Shown here one piece after another: positions 45,640 to 53,376 of a stretch of 64,000 bases of DNA. The position numbers were made by a program, and so were the translations under genes. The notes under the pieces were generated by a model. It made no database searches, was not told the origin of the DNA, and saw only the letters and a list, made by a program, of their open reading frames with translations. The first letter of the stretch is position 1; every line of letters starts with the position of its first letter. Origin of the DNA: Methylosinus sp. LW4 (GTDB taxonomy: Bacteria; Pseudomonadota; Alphaproteobacteria; Rhizobiales; Beijerinckiaceae); assembly GCF_000379125.1 (NCBI RefSeq), contig NZ_KB900626.1, positions 2,800,667 to 2,864,666 on the forward strand. The letters are read 5' to 3'.

Positions 45640-46947
45640 ATGGATCAGCGCGACGCGATTCTGACGCGCTTGCTGGACCTTCATCCCAAGAAGATCGATC
45701 TGTCGCTCGGACGGACCGAATGGCTGCTGGCCGAAATGGGCCATCCCGAGCGCCGGCTGCCGCCGATCATCCATGTCGCCGGCACCAATGGCAAAGGCTC
45801 GACGCTGGCCTTTCTGCGCGCCATTCTGGAGGCCGCCGGACAGCGCGCGCATGTCTACACCTCGCCGCATCTCTTGCGTTTCAACGAGCGCATCCGCCTC
45901 GCCGGAACGCTGGTGGACGACGCCCGCCTGCAAAAGGCGCTGGAAGATTGCGAGCGCGCCAATGGCCAGCGACCCGTGACCTTCTTCGAGATCACGACCG
46001 TCGCCGCCTTCACCCTTTTCGCCGAGGAGCCCGCCGATTGGCTGCTGCTGGAAACGGGCCTCGGCGGGCGCTATGATTCGACCAATGTGATCGAGAGCCC
46101 CAAGGCGACGATCATCACCTCCATCTCGCGCGACCATCCCGAGTTTCTCGGCGATACGATCGAGAAGATCGCCTATGAGAAAGCCGGCATTTTGAAGCGC
46201 GGCGCGCCCGCGATCATCGGCTTTCAGCAGCATGACGGCGCCCGCGACGTGCTGGAGCGCGAGGCGCGGCGCGTCGGCGCGCCGCTCTCCATCGCCGGCG
46301 AGGATTTCCATATTCGCGAGGAGAACGGCCGCTTCGTCTATGAGGACGAGCGCGGCCTGCTCGATCTGCCGCTGCCGCGCCTGCCCGGCCGCCATCAGCA
46401 GGCCAACGCCGCCGGCGCCATAGCCGCGCTGCGCGCCGTCGCGCCGCACATCGGCGCCGAGCATATAGAGGCGGGCCTCACCCGCGCCGAATGGCCGGCG
46501 CGACTGCAATTGCTCTCGCGCGGACGCGTGGCGGATCTGGTTCCGCCGGGCTCGGAAGTCTGGCTCGACGGCGGCCATAATGACGACGGCGGCCGCGTGC
46601 TCGCCGAGGCCATGGCGCAATTCGAGGAGAAGAACGCCCGCCCGCTGGTCTTCGTCTGCGGCGCGCAGGTGACGAAGGACATTCGCGCGCTGATAAGGCA
46701 TTTCGTCGGCCTCGCCGGCGAGGTCGTCGCCGTGCCGGTGGAAGGCGAGCATAAGAGCTGGCCGCCGGAAGAGATCGCCGCCCTGGCCTGCGCCGAGGGC
46801 ATGAGATCGGCGGCCGCGCAGAGCGTGGAGGAGGCGCTGGCGATCATCGCGCAGCGCAGCTATGCGGTTCCGCCGCGCATATTGATCGCCGGCTCGCTCT
46901 ATCTCGCCGCCGGCGTGCTGGCGCTGAACGGCTCCGTCATAGAGTGA
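45640..46947 (+). CDS. folC: Folylpolyglutamate synthase/dihydrofolate synthase
   Basis: The 435-residue ligase adds Glu to folates. Key motifs: the ATP loop HVAGTNGKGST, VYTSPHLLRFNERIR, LLETGLGGRYDSTNV and the C-terminal VWLDGGHNDDGG. Length and order are standard. It closes the trp-acc-fol operon. A palindromic repeat six bases after the stop probably terminates or stabilises the message. Confidence 0.96.
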   Translation: MDQRDAILTRLLDLHPKKIDLSLGRTEWLLAEMGHPERRLPPIIHVAGTNGKGSTLAFLRAILEAAGQRAHVYTSPHLLRFNERIRLAGTLVDDARLQKALEDCERANGQRPVTFFEITTVAAFTLFAEEPADWLLLETGLGGRYDSTNVIESPKATIITSISRDHPEFLGDTIEKIAYEKAGILKRGAPAIIGFQQHDGARDVLEREARRVGAPLSIAGEDFHIREENGRFVYEDERGLLDLPLPRLPGRHQQANAAGAIAALRAVAPHIGAEHIEAGLTRAEWPARLQLLSRGRVADLVPPGSEVWLDGGHNDDGGRVLAEAMAQFEEKNARPLVFVCGAQVTKDIRALIRHFVGLAGEVVAVPVEGEHKSWPPEEIAALACAEGMRSAAAQSVEEALAIIAQRSYAVPPRILIAGSLYLAAGVLALNGSVIE

Positions 46948-46952
46948 CAGGA

Positions 46953-47013
46953 CTCTCCCTTCTCCCGCTTGCGGGAGAAGGTGACCCTCGCGTCAGCGAG
47001 GGTCGGATGAGGG
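46953..47013. repeat. Two-hairpin palindromic repeat between folC and the DJ-1-like gene
   Basis: CCTTCTCCCGC-TT-GCGGGAGAAGG is followed by GACCCTCGC-GTCA-GCGAGGGTC. This is the REP-like type found between genes in many alphaproteobacteria. It lies between two convergent genes and may act as a terminator for both. Confidence 0.75.
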
Positions 47014-47031
47014 TCCGCGCCTGAAAGAGCC

Positions 47032-47715
47032 TCACCCTTTCGCGAGCGCTTCCAGCAGCTTGCGGGCGGCCGGACCGGAGGACGCCGGATTCTGTCCGGT
47101 AATAAGCAATCCATCTTCCACCACATGCGGCGCCCAGTCCGCGCCTTTCGAGAACAGCCCGCCCTTCGCGCGCAGCTCGTCCTCCACCAGAAACGGCACG
47201 ATCTCTGTGAGGCCCACGGCCTCCTCCTCGCTATTGGCGAAGCCCGTCACCTTTTTGCCCGCGACCAGCGGCTTTCCGTCCGGCGCGCTCACATGGCGCA
47301 GCACGCCCGGCGCATGGCAGACGAGGGCGACGGGCTTTCCCGCGCGGATGAAGGATTCGAGCAGCGCGATCGAATGCGCATTCTCGGCGAGGTCCCAGAG
47401 CGGACCATGGCCGCCGGGATAGAACACCGTGTCGAAATCCTCCTGCCGGACCTCGGCGAGCGGTACCGTCCGCGCGAGCTGCGCCTTCGCCGCCGCATCG
47501 GCCTCGAAGCGTCGCGTGAGGTCGGTCTGGAAATCCGGCTCATTGCTTTTTGGGTCGAGCGGCGGCTGGCCGCCCGCGGGAGAGGCCAGCGTGATCGTCG
47601 CACCGGCGTCCTCAAAGGCGTAATAAGGGGCGGCGAGCTCTTCCAGCCAGAAGCCGGTCTTGCGGCCGGTGTCGCCGAGCCGATCATGCGATGTGAGAAC
47701 GATGAGAATTTTCAT
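47032..47715 (-). CDS. DJ-1/PfpI family protein (Hsp31-like)
   Basis: The 227-residue protein has the nucleophile elbow VALVCHAPGVL with the reactive Cys and an adjacent His, and the FYPGGHGPLWDL oxyanion part. It starts MKILIVLTSHDRLGDTGRKTGFWLEE, the pattern of Hsp31/glyoxalase III-type enzymes with the conserved Glu. Likely a methylglyoxal- or damage-handling enzyme. The in-frame extension upstream of 47715 is only the complement of the neighbouring gene. Lone gene, convergent with folC. Confidence 0.9.
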   Translation of the reverse strand: MKILIVLTSHDRLGDTGRKTGFWLEELAAPYYAFEDAGATITLASPAGGQPPLDPKSNEPDFQTDLTRRFEADAAAKAQLARTVPLAEVRQEDFDTVFYPGGHGPLWDLAENAHSIALLESFIRAGKPVALVCHAPGVLRHVSAPDGKPLVAGKKVTGFANSEEEAVGLTEIVPFLVEDELRAKGGLFSKGADWAPHVVEDGLLITGQNPASSGPAARKLLEALAKG

Positions 47716-47893
47716 GGGGCCGCTCCGTCGTCTCGCTTTTTCGCGCAAGCGCTCGCCGGAAGATAAGGAGCCCAGCCGCGGGCTACCACTCGAATTCGCC
47801 TGCGGCGCCACTTGGATTTCGGAAGAATTTGCTCCACAAGCGTCCTGCCTCTCCCGTCGCGGGCCGAGGCGAGATCGAAAGAGCGCCTGATCG

Positions 47894-49075
47894 ATGACCC
47901 TGATGTTGACGAGCGTCGCCAGCGTGGCGGAAGCCGAGATCGCCGCCGCCGGCGGAGCGGACGTCATCGACTGCAAGGACGCCGCCCGCGGCGCTCTCGG
48001 CGCTCTGCCTTCGGCCGAGATCGCGGCGATCCTGCGCGCCGTCGCCGGCCGCCGCCCCGTCAGCGCCGTCGTCGAGCTGCCGCATGATCCAGCCGTGGCG
48101 CGCGCGGCGATCGAGGAGACCGCGGCGCTCGGCGTCGCTTTCGTCAAATTTGCGCTGCCGGCGACGCCGGACGCCGATGCGCTGATCGCGGCTCTGGCGC
48201 CGATCGCGCAGCGGGTGCGGCTCGTCGCCGTGCTCTTCGCCGATCTCGGGCCGGACCTCGACGTGCTGCCGCGCCTCGCCGCGGCGGGCTTCGCCGGCGC
48301 GCTGCTGGACACGGCGCACAAGGGCAAGGGAAGGCTCATCGAGCATTTCGACATTGGCGCGCTCTCCTCCTTCGTCGAGCGCTGCCATGCGCTCGGCCTC
48401 GAGGCGGGGCTCGCCGGCTCGCTGGAGGCGCCGGACGTGCCGCGCCTTCTGGTGACGGGCGTCGATGTGATGGGCTTTCGCGGCGCCCTCTGCCGCGACC
48501 ACGACCGCAAGAGCGCGCTCGACGCCACGGCCGTCGCGCTGATCCGCGACCTCATCCCCGGCGGCCCGGCGCGGGCGAGCGGCAAGGGCTCGGCGCTCGC
48601 CGCCAATGTCGATTGGTCGCTGGTGGTCGGCCACGGCTATCTCGAGAGCCGCGAGCGCACGCGCGAGATCGACCATGTCTTCGTGCGCGATCTCGTCATT
48701 CCGGTCGAGATCGGCGCCTATGATTTCGAGCGCGGCCGCACGCAGCGCGTGCGCTTCAACGTCGATGTCGATGTGACGCGCGTCTCCGCCGGCGGCGACG
48801 ACATGCGCAATGTCTTCTCCTATGACGTCATCATGGACGCGATCAAGATGATCCTCGCCTCGGGCCACATAGAGCTCGTGGAGACGATCGCCGAGCGCCT
48901 CGCCGAGCTGGTGCTGCGGCACGAGCGCGTGCAGGCGCTGACCGTGCAGGTGGAGAAGCTCGATGTCGCGCCGGGCGCGGTCGGCATTCGCATCCGCCGC
49001 GAGCGCCAGGCCGAGACCGCCAAGGTTCACAACCTCTTTCCAGGCCTTCCCGATGCCGCCGAGCCCGAGCGCTGA
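47894..49075 (+). CDS. Fusion of MfnB-like synthase (DUF556) and dihydroneopterin aldolase-like domain
   Basis: The 393-residue protein has two domains. Residues 1-235 match (5-formylfuran-3-yl)methyl phosphate synthase (MfnB/Orf5), which builds the furan ring of methanofuran-type cofactors; Lys 28, Lys 85, Asp 139 and Lys 143 sit where the archaeal enzyme has its active-site Lys and Asp residues, as I recall them. Residues 265-390 match dihydroneopterin aldolase: VIPVEIGAYDFERGRTQRV, HIELVETIAERLAEL and VQVEKLDVAPG carry the catalytic Glu and Lys. One polypeptide thus joins a methylofuran and a pterin step of formaldehyde oxidation. It heads an operon with the kinase, flavoprotein and DHPS-like genes. 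Confidence 0.85.
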   Translation: MTLMLTSVASVAEAEIAAAGGADVIDCKDAARGALGALPSAEIAAILRAVAGRRPVSAVVELPHDPAVARAAIEETAALGVAFVKFALPATPDADALIAALAPIAQRVRLVAVLFADLGPDLDVLPRLAAAGFAGALLDTAHKGKGRLIEHFDIGALSSFVERCHALGLEAGLAGSLEAPDVPRLLVTGVDVMGFRGALCRDHDRKSALDATAVALIRDLIPGGPARASGKGSALAANVDWSLVVGHGYLESRERTREIDHVFVRDLVIPVEIGAYDFERGRTQRVRFNVDVDVTRVSAGGDDMRNVFSYDVIMDAIKMILASGHIELVETIAERLAELVLRHERVQALTVQVEKLDVAPGAVGIRIRRERQAETAKVHNLFPGLPDAAEPER

Positions 49076-49832
49076 GACGCCGCCTCTCGTCGTCAAGCTC
49101 GGCGGAAGCCTCGCCGCCTCCCCCGCCTTGCGCCAATGGCTGGCGGCGCTGCGGCGCTATCCCGGCCCTCTCGCCATCGTTCCCGGCGGCGGCCCTTTCG
49201 CCGACGCCGTGCGCAGCGCGCAAGAGGCGCTGCGCTTCTCCGACGCGGCCGCGCATGACATGGCCATAATGGCCATGGAGCAATATGGCCGCGCGCTCTG
49301 CGATCTCGAGCCGGGCCTCCGTCTCGCCGCGACGCTGCGGGAGGCGACGGCCGCGCATGCGCAGGGCGCGATCGCAGTGTGGAGCCCGGTTGCGATGACG
49401 CGCGCCAATCCCCAGATTCCAGCGAGCTGGGACATGACGTCCGACAGTCTCGCGGCCTGGTATGCGCATGAGGCGGGAGCGCGCGCGCTTTTGGTCATCA
49501 AGAGCGTCGACCCGATCGGGTTCAGCCCCCTCCCTCATGCCGAGGAGCGGCCGCAGGCCGCGTCTCGAAGCACGCGGGAGCCGGCGGCGCTGAGGCTTCC
49601 CTCGTCCTTCGAGACGCCTGCTTCGCAGGCTCCTCAGGATGAGGGAAGCTTCAGCGGCGATGCCATCATGGCGCAGTCCATCGTCGATCCCTGCTTCGCG
49701 CAATATGCGCGCGGGCTCGACGTCTTCATCGCCGGCCCCGCGGCGCTGCGGGAGGCGGAAGAAACATTGGCGCACGGCGGCCTTCCCGGCGCGCGCTTCG
49801 ATTTCACCAGAGAGCAAAGCATCGCATCATGA
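49053..49832 (+). CDS. Amino-acid-kinase-family protein (MfnE-like) with in-frame palindromic insertion
   Basis: The 259-residue protein has the kinase start VVKLGGSLAASPALRQW and VPGGGPFADAVR, the phosphate-binding loop and the AVWSPVAM region. Homologues in methylotroph H4MPT clusters are thought to phosphorylate an alcohol in methylofuran synthesis (MfnE type); this is inferred. Between VIKSVDPIGF and DAIMAQSIVDPCFAQY there is an unusual 38-44-residue Pro/Ser/Arg-rich segment encoded by a 114-base palindromic repeat (49532-49645). The frame is kept and the flanks are normal kinase sequence. The start overlaps the fusion gene by 23 bases. Confidence 0.82.
   Translation: MPPSPSAETPPLVVKLGGSLAASPALRQWLAALRRYPGPLAIVPGGGPFADAVRSAQEALRFSDAAAHDMAIMAMEQYGRALCDLEPGLRLAATLREATAAHAQGAIAVWSPVAMTRANPQIPASWDMTSDSLAAWYAHEAGARALLVIKSVDPIGFSPLPHAEERPQAASRSTREPAALRLPSSFETPASQAPQDEGSFSGDAIMAQSIVDPCFAQYARGLDVFIAGPAALREAEETLAHGGLPGARFDFTREQSIAS
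49532..49645. repeat. Palindromic element inside a coding sequence
   Basis: Two 47-base arms (49532-49578 and 49599-49645) are near-perfect inverted copies: each reads CCCTCAT..., GAGGAGC..., GCGTCTCGAAG... in one sense. They are separated by a 20-base spacer. The total length, 114 bases, is divisible by three, so it adds 38 codons without breaking the kinase frame. The same repeat type occurs between genes in many alphaproteobacteria. Confidence 0.85.
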
Positions 49833-50398
49833 AAAAGGTCGTCACGCCGCGCTGGGGCTGGGCGCTCACCGGCTCGGGACATTTCTTCACCGAATGTCTC
49901 GACATCATCCGCTCGCTCGACCATGTCGATCTCTTCGTCAGCAGAGCGGCGGCGGAAGTCATCCGCATGTACAAGCACAGGCTCGAGGACATGCCGGACC
50001 ATGTGCGCGTGTTCAAGGACACGACGGCGAGCTCGGTTCCGGTCGGCGGCTTCTATCACAGCTATTACCACACGCTGATCGTGGCGCCGGCGACCTCCAA
50101 CACGGTCGCCAAATTCGTCTATGGCATCTCCGACAATCTCGCGACCAATGTCTTCGCCCAGGCCGGCAAATGTCGCGTGCCGACGGTGGTCTTCGCCTGC
50201 GACACGGCGCCGGAGCTGGAGACGCAGGCGCCCGACCGCAAGGTGATGGTCTATCCGCGCCGCGTCGACCTCGAGAACACCGACAAATTGAAAACCTTCG
50301 AGGGGACGCAGGTCGCCGAGAGCCTCGCCGCCCTGCACGAGGCCGTCGAGCGCCGGCGCCGCGAGCTTTCCGCTCGGGAGCCGATCGGGAATGTCTGA
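49829..50398 (+). CDS. Flavoprotein, probable dihydromethanopterin reductase (DmrB-like)
   Basis: The 189-residue protein fits the FMN-binding flavoprotein family (PF02441 type): TGSGHFFTECLDII, then LIVAPATSNTVAKFVYGISDN and VVFACDTAPELE. In archaea and methylotrophs members of this group reduce dihydromethanopterin to H4MPT; that role is inferred from family and context. It overlaps the kinase gene by four bases and the DHPS-like gene by eight. Confidence 0.82.
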   Translation: MKKVVTPRWGWALTGSGHFFTECLDIIRSLDHVDLFVSRAAAEVIRMYKHRLEDMPDHVRVFKDTTASSVPVGGFYHSYYHTLIVAPATSNTVAKFVYGISDNLATNVFAQAGKCRVPTVVFACDTAPELETQAPDRKVMVYPRRVDLENTDKLKTFEGTQVAESLAALHEAVERRRRELSAREPIGNV

Positions 50399-51785
50399 GC
50401 GCCTGCTGTTCCTCACCGGCCATCTCGCCCTGCCGCGCCTCGAGCGCATGCTGGCGGGCTTCGGCGAGGAGGCGAGGGACTGGCGCATCCACGACATAGG
50501 CGTGAAGGTCGCGGCGCTGATGACGCAGGAGATCATCCTGCGCCGCCTGCCGCGCCCGCTCGCGGCCGATCGCGTCATATTGCCGGGCCGCTGCCGCGCC
50601 GATCTCTCCGCTCTCGCAGAGGCCTTCGGCGCCCCTTTCGAGCGCGGGCCGGAGGAAATCGCCGATCTTCCGGCGTTCTTGGGCAAGCGCGGCGGCAAGG
50701 CCGATCTCACGCGCCATGACATGCGCATTTTCGCCGAGATCGTCGACGCCTCCATCATGAGCGTCGCGGAGGTCGTCGCGCGCGCGACCATGCTGAAAGA
50801 GGCGGGCGCCGACGTCATCGATCTCGGCTGCCTGCCGGACACGCCCTTTCCGCATATGGAAGAGACGATCGTCGCGCTGAAAGCGCGCGGCTTTTCCGTC
50901 AGCCTCGATTCGGCGAAGCGCGAGGAGCTGGAGCGCGGCGCGCGCGCCGGCGCCGATCATCTGCTCAGCCTCGACGAGCATACGCTCTCCCTATTGCCGG
51001 ATAATTCGCCGCTGGTTCCGATCCTCGTGCCCAATCCGCACGGCGATCTCGATTCTCTGCAACGCGCCGCGCGCATCGCGGAGCGACGCGGCGTTTCCTA
51101 TATTCTCGATCCGATCCTCGATCCCATTCACTTCGGTCTCGCCGCCTCGATAGAGCGCTATGTCGAGACGCGCCGCCGCGAGCCCCAGGCCGAAATGATG
51201 ATGGGCACGGGCAATCTCACCGAATTGACCGACGCCGATTCGTCGGGCGTGACGGCGGTTCTGCTGGGTCTGTGCTCGGAGCTGGACATTCGCCATCTGC
51301 TCACCGTGCAGGTGAGCCCGCACACGCGCCGCACGGTGCAGGAGCATGACGCCGCGCGGCGCATGCTGTTCGCCGCGCGCGCCGACGCCGCCCTGCCCAA
51401 GGGCTATAGCGACGCGCTGCTGCAAATCCACGATAAGCGGCCCTACGCCGCGACGCCGGAGGAGATCGCCGAGCTCGCGCGCGAGCTGCGCGACGACAAT
51501 TTCCGCATAGAGGTCGCGGCCGACGGCATTCACATTTACGCGCGCGGCTTTCATCGCGTGGCGCAGGACGCCATGTCGCTCTTTCCCGAGCTCGGGGTCG
51601 AGAAGGACGGCGCGCACGCCTTCTATCTCGGCGCGGAACTGATGAAGGCGGAAATCGCTTTTCGTCTCGGCAAGCGCTATCGGCAGGACGAGCCGCTCGA
51701 CTTCGGCTGCGCCTCGGATCGATCGCAGGAGGACGAGACGCGCCAGCGCGAAGCCGGGCATACGCTGCGCAAGGCGAGGGAATGA
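50391..51785 (+). CDS. Dihydropteroate-synthase-like H4MPT biosynthesis protein (DUF6513 type)
   Basis: The 464-residue protein has an N-terminal extension (residues 1-100, FLTGHLALPRLERMLAG) and a pterin-binding TIM-barrel region (residues about 110-340, with ADVIDLGCLPD, SLDSAKREELERG, VSYILDPILDPIHFG and MMGTGNLTELTDADSSG). The MGTGN(L/I)TE pattern is shared with archaeal DHPS-like proteins such as MJ0107. It belongs to the methylotroph H4MPT cluster. It overlaps the flavoprotein by eight bases. Confidence 0.87.
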   Translation: MSERLLFLTGHLALPRLERMLAGFGEEARDWRIHDIGVKVAALMTQEIILRRLPRPLAADRVILPGRCRADLSALAEAFGAPFERGPEEIADLPAFLGKRGGKADLTRHDMRIFAEIVDASIMSVAEVVARATMLKEAGADVIDLGCLPDTPFPHMEETIVALKARGFSVSLDSAKREELERGARAGADHLLSLDEHTLSLLPDNSPLVPILVPNPHGDLDSLQRAARIAERRGVSYILDPILDPIHFGLAASIERYVETRRREPQAEMMMGTGNLTELTDADSSGVTAVLLGLCSELDIRHLLTVQVSPHTRRTVQEHDAARRMLFAARADAALPKGYSDALLQIHDKRPYAATPEEIAELARELRDDNFRIEVAADGIHIYARGFHRVAQDAMSLFPELGVEKDGAHAFYLGAELMKAEIAFRLGKRYRQDEPLDFGCASDRSQEDETRQREAGHTLRKARE

Positions 51786-51804
51786 TGGATATCTCACGGG
51801 ACGC

Positions 51805-51911
51805 GCCCCCTCCCTCACCCTCCCCCGCTTTGCGGGGCGTTGCGCGAAATCTCGATGAACCGCGGAATCTGCCCCCTCTCCCGCGCAGCGGGGGAGGGTT
51901 GGGGAGGGGGC
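51805..51911. repeat. Palindromic repeat with 21-bp core (copy 2, core inverted)
   Basis: Outer arms GCCCCCTCCC... and ...GGGGAGGGGGC pair across the element. The central core is in opposite orientation: read on the minus strand it is TTCATCGA, GA, TTTCGCG, C, AAC (51839-51859). It lies between the DHPS-like gene and the DUF447 gene, directly after an ATGATG that overlaps the DHPS-like stop codon. Confidence 0.8.
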
Positions 51912-51936
51912 GAGAGCCGAGCGGGAGCAGCGCCCG

Positions 51937-52506
51937 ATGCCGATGATCCGCGAATGCGTCGTCACCACGGTCGGCCCCACGGGCCAGCATCACATCGCGC
52001 CGCTCGGGCTCATAGAGGACGGCGAGTTCTGGGTCATCGCGCCCTTCCGCCCCTCGACGACGCTCGCCAATCTCGAGGCCGCGCCTTTCGCCACGGCGAG
52101 CTTCATCGATGATGTGCGCATCTTCGCCGGCTGCGTCTGCGGCAGGAGCGGCTGGCCGATGGAGCCGGTCCCCGATTGGCCGGCGCCGCGCCTTGCCGCC
52201 GCCCTCACCCACGCCGAATTGGAAGTCGTCCGTAACGAGGCCGACCCGCAGCGGCCGCGCTTTTTCTGCCGGATAAGAAAAATCGTCCCCCACAAGCCCT
52301 TTTTGGGGTTCAACCGCGCGCAATCGGCGGTCGTCGAGGCCGCTATTCTGGCGACGCGGCTCGGAATGCTTCCCCGCGAAAAAATCGACACAGAATTGGC
52401 CTATCTCCGCATAGCGATCGACAAGACGGCCGGAGCCGGAGAACGCGAGGCGTGGGAGCTGGTGACGGCCAAGATCGAGGCTTATCTTCAAACGCAGTCG
52501 GAATGA
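51937..52506 (+). CDS. DUF447 family protein, H4MPT-linked
   Basis: The 189-residue protein matches DUF447: RECVVTTVGPTGQHHIAPLG, FRPSTTLANLEAAPFATASF, DVRIFAGC and later PFLGFNRAQSAVVEAAI. The family has a flavin-reductase-like barrel and occurs almost only with H4MPT genes; its job is unproven. The ATG at 51937 has GGGAGCAG upstream; the ATG at 51943 is possible. The repeat just upstream may have displaced an earlier start that was coupled to the DHPS-like gene. Confidence 0.85.
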   Translation: MPMIRECVVTTVGPTGQHHIAPLGLIEDGEFWVIAPFRPSTTLANLEAAPFATASFIDDVRIFAGCVCGRSGWPMEPVPDWPAPRLAAALTHAELEVVRNEADPQRPRFFCRIRKIVPHKPFLGFNRAQSAVVEAAILATRLGMLPREKIDTELAYLRIAIDKTAGAGEREAWELVTAKIEAYLQTQSE

Positions 52507-52594
52507 CCGATTCGCCCCTCGGGGGCGGAACGGCGCGGCGCGCCGGCGGCTCGCTCGATTAAATTTCGACACAAATTTTCACGAAGGATGGACC

Positions 52595-53161
52595 ATGTCC
52601 GAAGCTATGACGACAGAGCATCTCGAGCATGCCGAGCACGCCGAGCACGTCGCCCATGAAGGCACGCCCTTCATGACGCAAGTGTCGCTGACGATCGCGA
52701 TATTCGCAGTGGTCGCAGCGACCATCGGCAGCCTGGAGACGATCGAGACCGCCGCCACGCTCGGCGCGCAGAACGCCGCCGCGCTGAGCCAGAGCAAGGC
52801 CAGCGATCAATGGGCCTTCTTCCAGGCCAAGAGCATCAAGAAGAGCGTCAATGAGGCGGTCTCGAAGCAGGGCGGCCCGCAGGCCGATCAGCTCTCCCGC
52901 GAGGCCAAGCGCTATGACGACGAGAGCAAGGCGATCAAGACCGACGCCGAGGCGCTCGAGCATCGCGTCGAGGAGCATTTGCACGAGGCCGAGCATCACG
53001 AGCATCGCCACCATATTCTGACCATGGCGGTGACGCTGCTGCACGCAGCCATCGCCATAGCGACGATCGCGATCATCACCCGCGGCCGCAAATGGCCGTG
53101 GTATTCCGGCCTCGCTCTCGCCGCCTCTGGCGTTCTTCTCGCCGGCTACGCCTATATTTGA
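52595..53161 (+). CDS. DUF4337 family membrane protein
   Basis: The 188-residue protein starts with an acidic and His-rich segment (EHLEHAEHAEHVAHEG) that might bind metals. It has one membrane helix (about residues 29-47), a charged helical middle (KKSVNEAVSKQGG to VEEHLHEAEHHEHRHH), and two more helices at the C-terminus (about residues 142-160 and 167-185). This layout is that of DUF4337, common in proteobacteria, with no known function. CACGAAGGATGG before the ATG gives a good ribosome site. Confidence 0.85.
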   Translation: MSEAMTTEHLEHAEHAEHVAHEGTPFMTQVSLTIAIFAVVAATIGSLETIETAATLGAQNAAALSQSKASDQWAFFQAKSIKKSVNEAVSKQGGPQADQLSREAKRYDDESKAIKTDAEALEHRVEEHLHEAEHHEHRHHILTMAVTLLHAAIAIATIAIITRGRKWPWYSGLALAASGVLLAGYAYI

Positions 53162-53376
53162 GCGTGGCGCTTCGGCCGGGCCCGCGGCGCAGCGTCGCGG
53201 ACGCCCCGGCCGAAGCCGGCCCGAAATCCGCGCATTGCCGGTTTTCGTTCTTTATTTCGTAGATTTGTCTCGTTTTTCGCGACGAACGGCCGGCGCCGAG
53301 CCCGTCTCGTCGCCAGCGGAGCGCGGGTTGCTTTTTCAGCCGCCATTGCAATCTCTCCGCTTGTGGAGTGCTTCCG

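Noticed and set aside
47716-48606. N-terminal extension of the DJ-1-like gene
   Set aside because: The extension is the complement of the MfnB-FolB fusion gene; the family N-terminus and the ATG at 47715 fit the short form.
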